DNA of 64,000 bases from DATKYQ01 sp964640665 (GTDB lineage: Bacteria; Myxococcota; B64-G9), in contig CAZXHT010000022.1 in the NCBI GenBank assembly GCA_964640665.1, positions 1 through 64,000 on the forward strand. The letters are read 5' to 3'. This document shows positions 24,641 to 33,968 of this stretch, piece after piece. Position 1 is the stretch's first letter; each line of letters opens with the position of its first letter. The translations under genes were made by a program, and so were the position numbers. The notes beneath the pieces are model-generated. The model did no database searches. It saw only the letters and a list, made by a program, of their open reading frames with translations, and was not told where the DNA came from.

Positions 24641-26779
24641 ATGAATGTCCAAGGTTCTGTTCGTGTGGCCTTGGCGGGCAATCCAAACTCCGGTAAAACG
24701 AGCATCTTCAATGCCTTGACCGGTACTCACCAGCACGTAGGCAACTATCCCGGTGTCACGGTCGAGAGACGCGATGGACACTATATTCACCAGGGCGCGA
24801 AGTTTGAGGTATTCGACTTACCCGGAACATACAGCTTGACGTCCTTTTCCCCTGAGGAACGCATCGCCCGGGATTCTTTGCTCGATGGAGGGCTTGGTGT
24901 CGTCGTCGTCGTAGTTGACTCGACCGTACTGGGCCGCAGTCTCACGTTCCTGGCCCAGGTGATGCTCGCAGGCGTCAACCCTGTGTTGTGTCTGAACATG
25001 AGCGACGAAGCCGATGGGGCCGGTCTCGAAATCGACATCGAGAAGTTTCAGGCGCTTTTGGGATTTCCGGTGATCAGGACCACCGGGCACAGGGGGATCG
25101 GCACAGCCGAACTCAAAGACGCCATTGCCCTGGCATCGCGTGAGCCCGCGGAAGAGAATCGACTGGTGCTTGGCGAGCGCTTCAAACTCGCCATGGCGGA
25201 TATCGGGGAAAAGCTTGATTCAGCGGATGTCGAAGCGCGCGGCCGCGATTGGGTGGCCAGCCGCCTTCTTTTGAAGGACGGCACAGGGAAGGAAGGAAAC
25301 GCTGCCGTTGCCGAGGCCTCTCGCTGGCGCGCCAAGATCGAGAGCGAGACCGGCCAGGATATCAATCTGTTTGTGACCCAGCGCTACTTCGGCTTCGTCG
25401 ACGGGTTGCTCAAAGAGGTGGTTACACACAAACAGCGTATCGATGCCCGGGCCGCCTCGGATCGCATCGACACCGTGCTGGTCAACCGCTACCTGGGCTT
25501 TCCCTTTTTTCTCGTTTTCATGTACTTGATCTTCTGGATCACCTTCAGCCTGGGCGAGTATCCCATGAACTGGATCGCCTCGGGCTTCGATGCCCTGGGT
25601 GGCTTCATCTCCGGCCTGTGGCCCACGGGTTCCGACTCGGCCCTGCGCTCGTTGCTGGTCGACGGCATCATCGGCGGGGTGGGGGGAGTGCTGGTCTTTC
25701 TCCCCAACATTGTGCTGCTCTTTCTGGGCCTGGCCTTCCTGGAAGACTCGGGCTACATGGCCCGGGCCGCCTTCCTGGTGGACCACCTGATGCACCGCTT
25801 CGGTTTGCACGGTAAGAGCTTCGTGCCGATGGTGACCGGCTTCGGCTGCTCGATTCCCGGCATTATGGCCACGCGAACGCTGGAGAACGAGCGCGACCGG
25901 CTGACCACCATGCTGGTTCTGCCGCTGATGTCCTGCGGGGCGCGCTTGCCGATCTGGATGTTGTTGATCCCGGCCTTTTTCGCGCCCGCCTGGCACGCCC
26001 CGATGTTGTTTCTGATCTACATGATCGGTATCGTGCTGGCGCTATTGCTTGCCTTGCTGCTGCGCCGCTCGCTGCTTGCCGGCGAAGATGCTCCCTTCGT
26101 CATGGAGTTGCCGCCATACCGTCTGCCCACCCTGCGGGCCGTGGGCCTGAAGATGTTCGAACGCACCTGGATGTACCTGCGCAAGGCCGGCACGATCATT
26201 CTCGGCTTCTCGATCATCATGTGGGCGATCACCTCGTATCCCAAGCTTGATCGCTTCCAGGTCGATCGTGATATCGCCACCGGCAAGATCGTCGTTGCAG
26301 AAAAACCAGCCAAAGAAAGCGCGACTGTCCCTGGCGGGACGCAAGTTCTCACCGCGGAGCAGGTCGCGGGCCGCCGTGCGGCCGAGAATCTGCGCCACTC
26401 TGTGGCCGGGCACATCGGCCGTTTCATCGAGCCGGTGATGCGGCCGGCGGGCTTCGACTGGCGCATCGACACCGCCATGATCGGCGCTTTCGCGGCCAAG
26501 GAGCTGTTCGTGGCCCAGATCGGCATCGTCTATTCGCTGAGCGCTGCCGACGATACCTCGGTCGACTTGAGGGCCGTGCTGCGCGAGAACTACTCGCCGC
26601 TTACCGGCTTCGCCTTGATGTTGTTCATGCTGATCGCCATGCCCTGCATGGCCACCATTGCCGTGACGCGCCGCGAATCAGGAAGCTGGAAGTGGGCCGC
26701 GCTGCAGCTCTTCGGCCTGACGGCCATTGCCTGGATTGTCTCGACAATCGTCTACCAGGTCGGCAGCCTGCTGGCCTGA
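24641..26779 (+). CDS. feoB: FeoB ferrous iron transporter
   Basis: The protein is 712 residues, normal length. The N-terminal G domain has G1 GNPNSGKT (13-20), the VGNYPGVTVE switch, G3 DLPGTYSL and G4 NMSD in place of the usual NxxD. Then a helical GDI-like region (~170-270) and a polytopic membrane domain with Gate motifs (GFGCSIPGIMATRT, SCGARLPIW, MPCMATIAV). It imports Fe2+ through the inner membrane. FeoA is found only as a domain of the divergent regulator. Candidate operators upstream suggest iron repression. Confidence 0.95.
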   Translation: MNVQGSVRVALAGNPNSGKTSIFNALTGTHQHVGNYPGVTVERRDGHYIHQGAKFEVFDLPGTYSLTSFSPEERIARDSLLDGGLGVVVVVVDSTVLGRSLTFLAQVMLAGVNPVLCLNMSDEADGAGLEIDIEKFQALLGFPVIRTTGHRGIGTAELKDAIALASREPAEENRLVLGERFKLAMADIGEKLDSADVEARGRDWVASRLLLKDGTGKEGNAAVAEASRWRAKIESETGQDINLFVTQRYFGFVDGLLKEVVTHKQRIDARAASDRIDTVLVNRYLGFPFFLVFMYLIFWITFSLGEYPMNWIASGFDALGGFISGLWPTGSDSALRSLLVDGIIGGVGGVLVFLPNIVLLFLGLAFLEDSGYMARAAFLVDHLMHRFGLHGKSFVPMVTGFGCSIPGIMATRTLENERDRLTTMLVLPLMSCGARLPIWMLLIPAFFAPAWHAPMLFLIYMIGIVLALLLALLLRRSLLAGEDAPFVMELPPYRLPTLRAVGLKMFERTWMYLRKAGTIILGFSIIMWAITSYPKLDRFQVDRDIATGKIVVAEKPAKESATVPGGTQVLTAEQVAGRRAAENLRHSVAGHIGRFIEPVMRPAGFDWRIDTAMIGAFAAKELFVAQIGIVYSLSAADDTSVDLRAVLRENYSPLTGFALMLFMLIAMPCMATIAVTRRESGSWKWAALQLFGLTAIAWIVSTIVYQVGSLLA

Positions 26780-26781
26780 GA
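26741..26781 (+). repeat. feoB 3' end, copy 1 of a 41-bp direct repeat
   Basis: This spans the last 13 feoB codons and stop. It is repeated at 28167-28207 with 39 of 41 identical bases, on the other side of the lipoprotein gene 26826-28085. Confidence 0.85.
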
Positions 26782-26825
26782 TCTTCTCTCAGACTAGTAA
26801 CTTTCTGATAACCTTTTCCTATCTC

Positions 26826-28085
26826 CTAACCTTCCCAGCCGGCGATTCTGGCCCACAACCACCATATAGCACGGCCCTTGAGAACACAGTTGATATTGGC
26901 CTCCTGCGGACTGCTCGAGTGCGCGCATCCCTGACAGCCGTCATAATCGGCAACATTGATGCCGGTGGTAAGCTGCTCCAGTTCAGAGCCCGGATTGGCC
27001 GCACACCATTCCTGACCCCAATTGCCGCCGTTGTAGTCCAGGTCGTCTGCCATGTCTTGATCCCAGTAGTAGACGCCGTCTGGATTGTAGGCTTCGATGT
27101 CGGCGAAGTCGAACAGCCAGCGGTCGTTGTCCGCGCAGTGTTGCCTGATTATCTGGTTGTTGTAGTGAACACTATCCGGAGTCATGTCTTCGCCTTGACC
27201 CTGGGCGTGGCCGGTCATGAAGACGAAGGTGATGTTGGGATATTCGGCGACGAGTTTTTCCATGTTGTCCACGTAACGCTGAGCATTGTGTCCGCTAATG
27301 CTGCACCAGGACCAGACCACAACGTTGATGTGACTGTTTGCCGGGTTGTCCAGAAGAGCTCGCGATGCCACTACCCAGGGAGTGTCCCCGTTTTCGTCAA
27401 CCGAGTCTCCCTGGCTGAGATCGGCGCAGCCGTTGATGCCGTAGTCATCCAGGTCCAGAGCGCCTGCATCCTGACCGCTGTCATCCCAGGCATAGGTGTC
27501 GCCGAAAGCCGGGAAATTCTCGAGGGTGTTCATGCCGGTGATCAATTGGCTGCCGTGTGAGGTATGTTGGTAGGCGATATGCAGGTCGGCTTGGGCCTGA
27601 TCTATGGCAGCAGAGGGAATGTCCGCCAGATTTGTATTGGTGTGGTCGGCCACGATGTCGCCTGAGCAGCTGCCTTCAGGAACTCCGCAGCCGCACAGTC
27701 CGGGCGCAGTTTTGTCGCGGTCTGCCGGGCAGTCATCATTGCAGTCGGCTGTGTTATCCGAGTCGCTGTCGGTATCAGCCACTCCGCAGCCGCATTGTCC
27801 GGGCGCAGACTTGTCGGGATCATTCGGGCACAGGTCCTCTTCGCTTTCTTGACAGATTCCCTGATCGCAGAAGCCGGACTGGCAGTCCTGCGCGTCCGAG
27901 CATGACTTTCCGTTTTCGCAGGGCGAGCAGGCTCCGCCGCAATCCACATCTGTCTCGTTTTGGTTCTTGATTTCGTCCGAGCAGGTCCCTTCTGCCTTGA
28001 TTGATGATTCGCATCCTTGATTCATCAAGGAAACCGTCGACGCCAGCATGAGAGAAAACAGTACTGGATATATTTTCTTGAACAT
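26826..28085 (-). CDS. Cys-rich lipoprotein with SGNH-hydrolase-like domain
   Basis: The protein is 419 residues. Start 28085 is preceded by GGGAGGA; the longer frame adds six residues. The lipoprotein signal ends MNQGC. Residues ~25-140 carry Cys-rich and D-rich repeats (CGGACSPCENGKSC, CGCGVADTDSDSDNTADC, thrombospondin-3-like). The rest, from LHIAYQHTSHGSQLITGM, resembles a group of secreted SGNH-like hydrolases: HTSHGS, then VVVWSWCSISGHN, FVFMTGHAQGQG and DFADIEAYNPDG in order. A role at the surface acting on glycan or ester bonds is inferred. The gene is bracketed by a 41-bp duplication of the feoB end, suggesting insertion. Confidence 0.75.
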   Translation of the reverse strand: MFKKIYPVLFSLMLASTVSLMNQGCESSIKAEGTCSDEIKNQNETDVDCGGACSPCENGKSCSDAQDCQSGFCDQGICQESEEDLCPNDPDKSAPGQCGCGVADTDSDSDNTADCNDDCPADRDKTAPGLCGCGVPEGSCSGDIVADHTNTNLADIPSAAIDQAQADLHIAYQHTSHGSQLITGMNTLENFPAFGDTYAWDDSGQDAGALDLDDYGINGCADLSQGDSVDENGDTPWVVASRALLDNPANSHINVVVWSWCSISGHNAQRYVDNMEKLVAEYPNITFVFMTGHAQGQGEDMTPDSVHYNNQIIRQHCADNDRWLFDFADIEAYNPDGVYYWDQDMADDLDYNGGNWGQEWCAANPGSELEQLTTGINVADYDGCQGCAHSSSPQEANINCVLKGRAIWWLWARIAGWEG

Positions 28086-28166
28086 GAATCCTCCCTCAAC
28101 CACCTGAGTATTTTGTGCGCATTTGCATAATTAAAGAAACTAGTAATTTTTTCAGCGCTCGGCAAA

Positions 28167-28207
28167 TCGACATTCGTCTGCCAGGTCGGCAGCCTGCTGG
28201 CCTGAGA
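28167..28207 (+). repeat. feoB 3' end, copy 2 of the direct repeat
   Basis: Near-identical to 26741-26781 (differences at two positions) but preceded by non-feoB sequence, so it is a detached copy of the gene's tail. ACTAGTAA also occurs near both junctions (26794 and 28139). Confidence 0.8.
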
Positions 28208-28216
28208 GTTGTGCTT

Positions 28217-29029
28217 TCAGAAGTGACTCAGGCTGCCCTCGCGCTTGACGCGTCTTAGAGCCAGCAGGAAGGCCGCGATGCTGAGCGGCGCGGCCACAGC
28301 CGTGAAGATGAGCAATCCGAGAATCGATCCGCCGACATCCGAGAGCGACGCGCCCCTGAGCAGCAGCAGGCGCATGGCTTCGAGAGCGTGGGTGATGGGC
28401 AGGATGTTGGCGAGTGTCTGGCCCCAGGCGGGCAGCACCGCCACCGGGTAGTAGACCCCGCCCAACAGGTAGCTCAGGCCCTGAACCAGCCAACTCGAAG
28501 GATCGGCACGCTTGAAGACCAGCACGATGCTGGCCGAGAAGATTCCCAAGAACGAAAAGCTGAAGACGGTCAGCAGCAACACCAGCAGTGCGCCGGTCCA
28601 GTTGGCCTGGGCGAAGCTGACGCCGAACAACAGCCAGCCCACGAAGAGGGTTAAGACCACCCGCAGCGAAGTGGCTAAAAAGCTATAGATCGAGCTCATG
28701 ACGATGATCTGTCCCACGGGGGTCGGCGTGACCAGCAGCGCCTCGAGCGTGCCCAGCACCTGGGCCGAGCGGATTGTGTCAGAGAAGCTGCGTACCGCGA
28801 CGCTCAGGTAGCTCGAGAAGGCCACGCCAATCAACACGAAGGGAAAGTAACGCCCGCCGTAGGGCGCAAGCGACTTGACCTGCAAGCCCTCGAACATGCG
28901 CCCAAAGAAGTAGAAAGCAGCCACCATGAAAAAGACGAAGATCAGCTGGGCGAAGAAAGCCAGCCGGTAGCTGAGATCGGTATAGAGATCTTTCAGGATG
29001 AAGGCCCGGCATTTGCGCAGGAAGCTCAC
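28217..29029 (-). CDS. ABC-2 type transporter permease
   Basis: The protein is 270 residues. The GTG at 29029 overlaps the ATPase stop (GTGA), which is better than the ATG at 29128 lying inside the ATPase gene. Six membrane segments of the ABC-2 permease type (e.g. LAFFAQLIFVFFMVAAFYFF, LRVVLTLFVGWLLFGV, LLVLLLTVFSFSFLGIFSA), with ILPITHALEAMRLLLL near the end. Exports an unknown substrate, possibly polysaccharide, lipid or drug. Confidence 0.85.
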   Translation of the reverse strand: MSFLRKCRAFILKDLYTDLSYRLAFFAQLIFVFFMVAAFYFFGRMFEGLQVKSLAPYGGRYFPFVLIGVAFSSYLSVAVRSFSDTIRSAQVLGTLEALLVTPTPVGQIIVMSSIYSFLATSLRVVLTLFVGWLLFGVSFAQANWTGALLVLLLTVFSFSFLGIFSASIVLVFKRADPSSWLVQGLSYLLGGVYYPVAVLPAWGQTLANILPITHALEAMRLLLLRGASLSDVGGSILGLLIFTAVAAPLSIAAFLLALRRVKREGSLSHF

Positions 29030-29760
29030 TCGTCCTCCATGAAGATTTCCGCAACGTGCCGCAAGGTGTTCTCGGCTTCGCCCTCGATGGCGATCTTTCC
29101 GTCTTTGAGAAACGCGACCCGGTTGCAAAGCACATGGGCCTCTTCGATATTGTGAGTGGCCAGCAGGATGGTCTTTTTCATCTTGCCGGCCAACGTCTGT
29201 CCCAGGAGTTCACGCGTGCGCCGCGCCGCGCCCGGGTCCATGGCCCTGGTCGGCTCGTCGACCAGCAGAACCTCGGGATCATGCAGCAGGGCACGGGCCA
29301 GGCTCAGACGCTGGCGCATGCCGGTGGACAGGTCTCTGAATGGTTTATCAAGCTCTTCCTGAATGCCGATGATATGGCACAATTCGTCTATGCGAGGGCG
29401 GATACTTTTTGGCTCGAGATTTGCGAGCGTGGCAAAGAAAGAAAGATTGTGCCTGGCCGTCAGGCGCCAGAAGAAGCTGCGCTCGTCGGACAGTACGAAG
29501 CCAAGTCTGGCGCGCACGGCGGCCGACCGCCCGACCGCGTCGCGGCCCAGGATTGTGACCGTGCCGCGATCGGGAATGATCGTGGATGCCAAAATCCGCA
29601 GCAATGTCGTCTTGCCGGCGCCGTTGGGGCCCAGTATGCCGGTGACAGAGCCCGTGCGCACCGCAAGAGTCACTCCCGTAAGCACCTCGATGCGCTTTCT
29701 CGAAAGCGGGTGCGCCAGGATCTGCCCCAGCGGCCGCGGCAGCGTGAAGCGCTTGTGCAC
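29026..29760 (-). CDS. ABC transporter ATP-binding protein
   Basis: The protein is 244 residues from a GTG. Homology-like sequence (NPAIDIRDVHKRF) continues upstream of it without ATG/GTG/TTG, so a CTG start near 29790 is possible. Walker A GPNGAGKTT, signature LSTGMRQRLSLARALL, Walker B VLLVDEP, H-loop ATHN. The pattern fits ABC-2 exporters (NodI/CcmA-like). Operon partner of the permease; follows mltG. Confidence 0.9.
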   Translation of the reverse strand: MHKRFTLPRPLGQILAHPLSRKRIEVLTGVTLAVRTGSVTGILGPNGAGKTTLLRILASTIIPDRGTVTILGRDAVGRSAAVRARLGFVLSDERSFFWRLTARHNLSFFATLANLEPKSIRPRIDELCHIIGIQEELDKPFRDLSTGMRQRLSLARALLHDPEVLLVDEPTRAMDPGAARRTRELLGQTLAGKMKKTILLATHNIEEAHVLCNRVAFLKDGKIAIEGEAENTLRHVAEIFMEDE

Positions 29761-29789
29761 GTCGCGGATATCGATTGCAGGATTGTCGA

Positions 29790-30812
29790 TCAGCCACCTC
29801 CCTGGAAGCGCCTGACGGCCGCGTAATGACAGGCCAGGGTGGGGCAGAAGAAATGCGTGCCGTCGTTTTTGGAGACGAAGAAGAAGTGCTTCGTCTTCTC
29901 GGGGAACAGGGCAGCCTCGATAGCCTCCCGGCCAGGGTTGCAGATCGGTCCCGGTGGCAGACCCTTGTGGCGGTAAGTGTTGTAGGGGCTGTCGATCTTC
30001 AGGTCTTTTTGAGTCAGATTGCCCGAGAAACTCCCGCGGGCGAGCAGCACGGCGTAAATCACGGTCGGATCGGTGTCTAAGCGCCAGTTGTCACGCAGGC
30101 GGTTGTGGAAAACTCCGGAGATCAAGGCCCGCTCTGACGCCGCTCCGGTTTCCTTTTCGACGATCGACGCCAGTGTAACGACCTGCAACTCGCTCATCCC
30201 GAGTTCCCTCGCGCGCTCGCGCCACTCGGCAGTGAATACCTGCCGGTAACCGGCGACCATCTTACCCAGGATCTCGTTGAGCGGTGTATCCTTGCGAAAC
30301 CTGTAAGTATCGGGGAAGAGGAAACCCTCGAGACTGTCGCCCGGCAAATTGAGTGATTTGACGAAAGCCTTGTCGCGGGCCCGAGCCACGAACTTGGCCT
30401 TATCCGCCAGCCCGGCCTGGGAGTAGGGTTCTGCCACCTCGTCGATGCGCAAACCCTCAGGAATGGTTACGCTGTGAGTGACCGGAGTGCCGGCCAGTAG
30501 AACATCGAGAACTTGCTTGGGCGTCATGTCATCGCGGAAGGCCAACTCGCCGGCCTTGATCCGGCCGGAGGCGCGCCGGTAGTAATGCACGTAGCGTTCG
30601 AAGTCGGCAGCCTCGTCGATTACGCCGGAGTCTGCGAGCAGGTTGGCTACGGCGCGCGGGCCGGCTCCACGCGGAATACTGACCGCGAGCTCTTTTCCGC
30701 TTCCCTGATGGGGAGTGGTTTCGTAGGAATGGATCATTAACCAAGTCACCAGCGCGGCGATGCCGGCCAGTCCGATCAAACATACCAGGCCGACGATGAC
30801 GATCTTCTTCAC
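29790..30812 (-). CDS. mltG: Endolytic murein transglycosylase MltG
   Basis: The protein is 340 residues with a GTG start at 30812 overlapping the ruvX stop. One N-terminal membrane helix, a LysM-like region, then the YceG catalytic domain with LASIVEKETG containing the catalytic Glu, followed by TDPTVIYAV, SPYNTYRHKGLPPGPI and FVSKNDGTHFF. It cuts nascent glycan strands in the periplasm. The mltG-ruvX order is common. Confidence 0.95.
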   Translation of the reverse strand: MKKIVIVGLVCLIGLAGIAALVTWLMIHSYETTPHQGSGKELAVSIPRGAGPRAVANLLADSGVIDEAADFERYVHYYRRASGRIKAGELAFRDDMTPKQVLDVLLAGTPVTHSVTIPEGLRIDEVAEPYSQAGLADKAKFVARARDKAFVKSLNLPGDSLEGFLFPDTYRFRKDTPLNEILGKMVAGYRQVFTAEWRERARELGMSELQVVTLASIVEKETGAASERALISGVFHNRLRDNWRLDTDPTVIYAVLLARGSFSGNLTQKDLKIDSPYNTYRHKGLPPGPICNPGREAIEAALFPEKTKHFFFVSKNDGTHFFCPTLACHYAAVRRFQGGG

Positions 30813-31231
30813 TCGGCCTCCCCGCGCTGGGCCTGGAGGTAGCTTTCCAGAATCAGTGCCGCGGCCAGCTGGTCTACCACTTTGCGTCGCTTGCCGGGCT
30901 TGACTCCCGTTTGCTTCAGGATCTCCTGCGCTTCCCATGTTGTCAGCCTTTCATCCCACAGGTGAACGGCAATACTCAGATAATCGGCGAGCTTCTCCGC
31001 AAAGCGCCGTGCAGCCACTGCCGCGGGGCCCTCGCTGTCGTCCATGTTGAGCGGCAGTCCCACGACCACCGCCGTTGGGGCGTGTTCCTTGACCAGGGTG
31101 GAAATGGCTTCCAGATCGCGCTTACCGCCGTGTCTGGCGATGACACACAGCGGGTGGGCGGCCCAGCCCAACTCATCGGTCTTGGCGATACCGATGCGCT
31201 TGGAGCCTAAGTCTATTCCCAGAAGCGACAT
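30809..31231 (-). CDS. ruvX: Holliday junction resolvase-like RuvX (YqgF)
   Basis: The protein is 140 residues, family-typical. RNase H-like fold: LLGIDLGSKRIGIA (first catalytic Asp), VVGLPLNMD, DERLTTWEA, and VVDQLAAALILESYL with the last Asp. The YqgF family acts in 16S rRNA 5' end maturation and possibly recombination. First gene of a four-gene leftward run with mltG and the ABC exporter. Confidence 0.95.
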   Translation of the reverse strand: MSLLGIDLGSKRIGIAKTDELGWAAHPLCVIARHGGKRDLEAISTLVKEHAPTAVVVGLPLNMDDSEGPAAVAARRFAEKLADYLSIAVHLWDERLTTWEAQEILKQTGVKPGKRRKVVDQLAAALILESYLQAQRGEAE

Positions 31232-31357
31232 GCCCGGATTATAACCATACCAGGCCGGCAGGCAAACTCCGCAACGGGATCGTTGATTATGAACCCGGCG
31301 CTCCGGAACTTACAATAGGACCCCTTGCATTCGGTTCATTGCATCGCTCCCTCGAAA

Positions 31358-32521
31358 TCAAGTCATTTTCAGGCTGCTTTTGACAAGCGCACGCGCCGCC
31401 GCGATACAAAGCTCACCGGCGCGCCGATTATTAAGGCGCACCGGAGCGTGCCCCATCGCCAGGCCGAGCAGCTCGACCAGGTGAAACAATTCGACCTTGC
31501 GGCGACTAAACCGGTTGACCACCGAAAACATTATTTCGCAGCCGTTGCAATACACCCCCAGTGCGTCCGCCCCCGAATCCCGGGCCTCCTTCAATCGGCC
31601 CCCGGCCTGCGCGGTCATGTCCATCGGGTTGTACCGCCCGCCGATCGATGCAAAGCCGCAGCAAAGCGAGTCGGCCCGCGACTTTTTCATCTCCATCACC
31701 TCGACCCCGGCCCAGGCAAAAAGCCGGCGGACCTGGTCGTAGAACGGATCCCCGAGCATCCTGGCATGGCAGGAGTCATGGAGGATGACCTTCGTGCCAA
31801 GCGGCTTGGGCGGGCCGAAGGAGTCGAGCCGTTCCTCGATCCAGTCAAAGACCGAGACGACGGGAAATGGAATTTCGATGCCGAGGCGCTCGGGGTAAAT
31901 GTTCCGAATCATGTTCAGGCCGGCCGGGCAGAAAAAGACCATGCGGGACGGCGGGTCTGAAATCCAGTGTTCCGCCCACGCGGCGGCCTGCTTCTCGAAC
32001 CGATCGAAAAGGCCCAGGCGGAACGAGGGCTCGCCGCAGCAGATCCCCGGCGAGGCGACCGCGGGAAGGTCTGCAAACATCGGAGACATCGCCACAAATG
32101 GATTCAGAAGCTGGTTGCAGCCGAGGAAAAGAACTTCACGTCCCTTCGCCGATGCCGTGAGCGTCCGGAAAAAGGATTGTTCCTCCGCCGCGAAATACCG
32201 TTGGATTTCGCTCCAGGGGCTCGGCCCGGCGCGTCCAGGTAAAGCCGGCCGGACAAAGAAGGGGGCCTCGGGACGCATCTCATGCCGCCTGAAAAGGATC
32301 AGGCCGAGGGGATCAGCGTCGTTCGGGCAAACCGCCTGGCAGGCGAAGCAGGACGTGCAACCTGAAAGCACCTTGTTCGGCAGCCCGGCCAGCAGCTTCT
32401 GCTTTTCGGCCATCGCCTCAAAAAGCGTGAAGTCCATCTGGGGGCATTGGAAAAGGCACTGGCCGCAAACCGTGCAGCGGTCCTGCGCGTTTTGTAAAAT
32501 CGATGAAAGCCGCTCGTTCAT
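31358..32521 (-). CDS. HdrD/GlpC-like iron-sulfur protein, third of a triplet
   Basis: The protein is 387 residues. Start 32521 overlaps the upstream stop (ATGA). N-terminal 2x[4Fe-4S] ferredoxin domain (CTVCGQCLFQCP, CTSCFACQAVCP), then two CCG domains (SPGICCGEPS..., and DSCHARMLGD...SLCCGFASIGGRYN...YCNGCEI). CCG domains bind the noncubane [4Fe-4S] cluster or other cofactors in heterodisulfide reductase HdrB/D and related oxidoreductases. Likely cytoplasmic electron transfer with the two similar neighbours; donor and acceptor unknown. Confidence 0.75.
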   Translation of the reverse strand: MNERLSSILQNAQDRCTVCGQCLFQCPQMDFTLFEAMAEKQKLLAGLPNKVLSGCTSCFACQAVCPNDADPLGLILFRRHEMRPEAPFFVRPALPGRAGPSPWSEIQRYFAAEEQSFFRTLTASAKGREVLFLGCNQLLNPFVAMSPMFADLPAVASPGICCGEPSFRLGLFDRFEKQAAAWAEHWISDPPSRMVFFCPAGLNMIRNIYPERLGIEIPFPVVSVFDWIEERLDSFGPPKPLGTKVILHDSCHARMLGDPFYDQVRRLFAWAGVEVMEMKKSRADSLCCGFASIGGRYNPMDMTAQAGGRLKEARDSGADALGVYCNGCEIMFSVVNRFSRRKVELFHLVELLGLAMGHAPVRLNNRRAGELCIAAARALVKSSLKMT

Positions 32522-33948
32522 CCCGTTTCTCCTTGGATCCTCCTGCGATAGGCCGCGATGCCCAACCGCGAAAAGGCGCCGATCATGCGCCTGGATACCG
32601 GGTTTTGCACCAAGGGCCCGTTGAAAAGCCGGGCCAGATTCCTGATTCGCCCGGCGTCGGCTTCGGGAGTTTCCAAAACGGGATCGAGGCGGGCGGGGTC
32701 GGGAGGCCGCGGGAAGAAACGCTTTCGTTCTTCGGCTGAAAGCGCCCATTTCATTATCAGATTCGTCGCGACGGCAAGCACGTCCCAGGCCCTTCGCTCC
32801 ACGCTTCGCACCGGCGTCTCGCCCGCGGCCATCCCCACCAGGTCGAGAGTATGGAGGACCTTTGGGCCGACGCCGGTCACTTCCCGGATGAGCGTCAGGA
32901 AAAGGTAGCACGCCGGGCAGCTTGTCAAAATCACGTCCGCTCCAGTGCGGGCGGCCTCCTCCATGCGCCGCTGAAGGCTGGAAAGGAGGTATATTAGCGT
33001 TGGGAATGGACTGCCGCGCCCCGCCCAATGCAGCGTCGGAATCGTCGCCGCCCATCCGCAGCAAAGGGCCCGGAAGCGATTGTGTTCCATTTCCACAAGA
33101 TCGCACCCGGCCCGTGAAGCGATTTTTCTAAGGATCTCCTGAGGCCGGCCCCCGAAGTATCGAGACATGCAGTTGTCATGGACGGTCACCCGCAGGCCGA
33201 GCGGATGATTGACCTCGATCACGCCGGATTCGAGCCTTTCGAGAATCCAGTCATCGAGGGAACGTACTTCGAAGGAAAAATTCCCGCCGTACCGCCGGGG
33301 CAGGACCTCGCCGAGCATGGCCGCTTCCGCGGGCATGAAACAAATCAGCTCTTGTACGCCCAGGTCGGAGAAAGTTCTCTGGCAAAGTTTCACTACCTGT
33401 TCGGTCAGGCCGACGGCGCCGAGCTTGTTTGTATCGCCGCCACATCCCCAAAGCCCCTCGCTTCCGGCCGCCACCGGCAAAAGCGAATCGAGGATTTTTC
33501 CTTGCGCAAGAAAAGGCACGAGGTTCGTGTAGAAGCCGGTCAGCAGGATTCGTTCTCTCGGGACGCGCAAGTTTTCTTCCCAGGCCTTTAGAAGGGACAA
33601 CTCCCGGGCGCCCATCAAAAGACGAACGCCCGACCAAACGTTCTCCGGCTCGTTTGGGAAAACCAGCTTGGCAAAGGAGGGAAGACCGCGCTCCCGCGTC
33701 CGCTCATCGAAGCGTTCCAGAATGAGTTCGTAGGGGTCGGCGCCTTTTGGGCAGACGAAGTCGCAGACGTTGCAGGTCGTGCAGAACCGGAAGGCCGCCG
33801 AACGCTCCACGTTCCCCTCGATAAGCGCCGCGATGTCCGCCTTCGCCGCGGTTTCCGAAAGGCTCAAAACCGGGCACTCGATGAAACACTCCCCGCAGCC
33901 GTCGCAACTGTCCTCGGCAAACCAGCGGAACTTGTGTTCAGAACTCAT
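32518..33948 (-). CDS. HdrD-like iron-sulfur protein, second of a triplet
   Basis: The protein is 476 residues, the longest of the three. Ferredoxin clusters CDGCGECFIECP and CTTCNVCDFVCP; the first CCG-like region is degenerate (LWGCGGDTNKLG), the second complete (DNCMSRYFGG...ALCCGWAAT...SCPACYL). It has an additional ~80-residue C-terminal tail. It overlaps the third gene by four bases and lies 20 bases after the first, so the three are one transcript. The degenerate first CCG may mean that only one special cluster is bound. Confidence 0.75.
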   Translation of the reverse strand: MSSEHKFRWFAEDSCDGCGECFIECPVLSLSETAAKADIAALIEGNVERSAAFRFCTTCNVCDFVCPKGADPYELILERFDERTRERGLPSFAKLVFPNEPENVWSGVRLLMGARELSLLKAWEENLRVPRERILLTGFYTNLVPFLAQGKILDSLLPVAAGSEGLWGCGGDTNKLGAVGLTEQVVKLCQRTFSDLGVQELICFMPAEAAMLGEVLPRRYGGNFSFEVRSLDDWILERLESGVIEVNHPLGLRVTVHDNCMSRYFGGRPQEILRKIASRAGCDLVEMEHNRFRALCCGWAATIPTLHWAGRGSPFPTLIYLLSSLQRRMEEAARTGADVILTSCPACYLFLTLIREVTGVGPKVLHTLDLVGMAAGETPVRSVERRAWDVLAVATNLIMKWALSAEERKRFFPRPPDPARLDPVLETPEADAGRIRNLARLFNGPLVQNPVSRRMIGAFSRLGIAAYRRRIQGETG

Positions 33949-33968
33949 TTTTCGCCCCGCGCGGGATG

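Noticed and set aside
31358..33106. 582-residue form of the third CCG protein
   Set aside because: The extra N-terminus is the shadow of the second CCG gene; the ATGA overlap at 32521 fixes the start.
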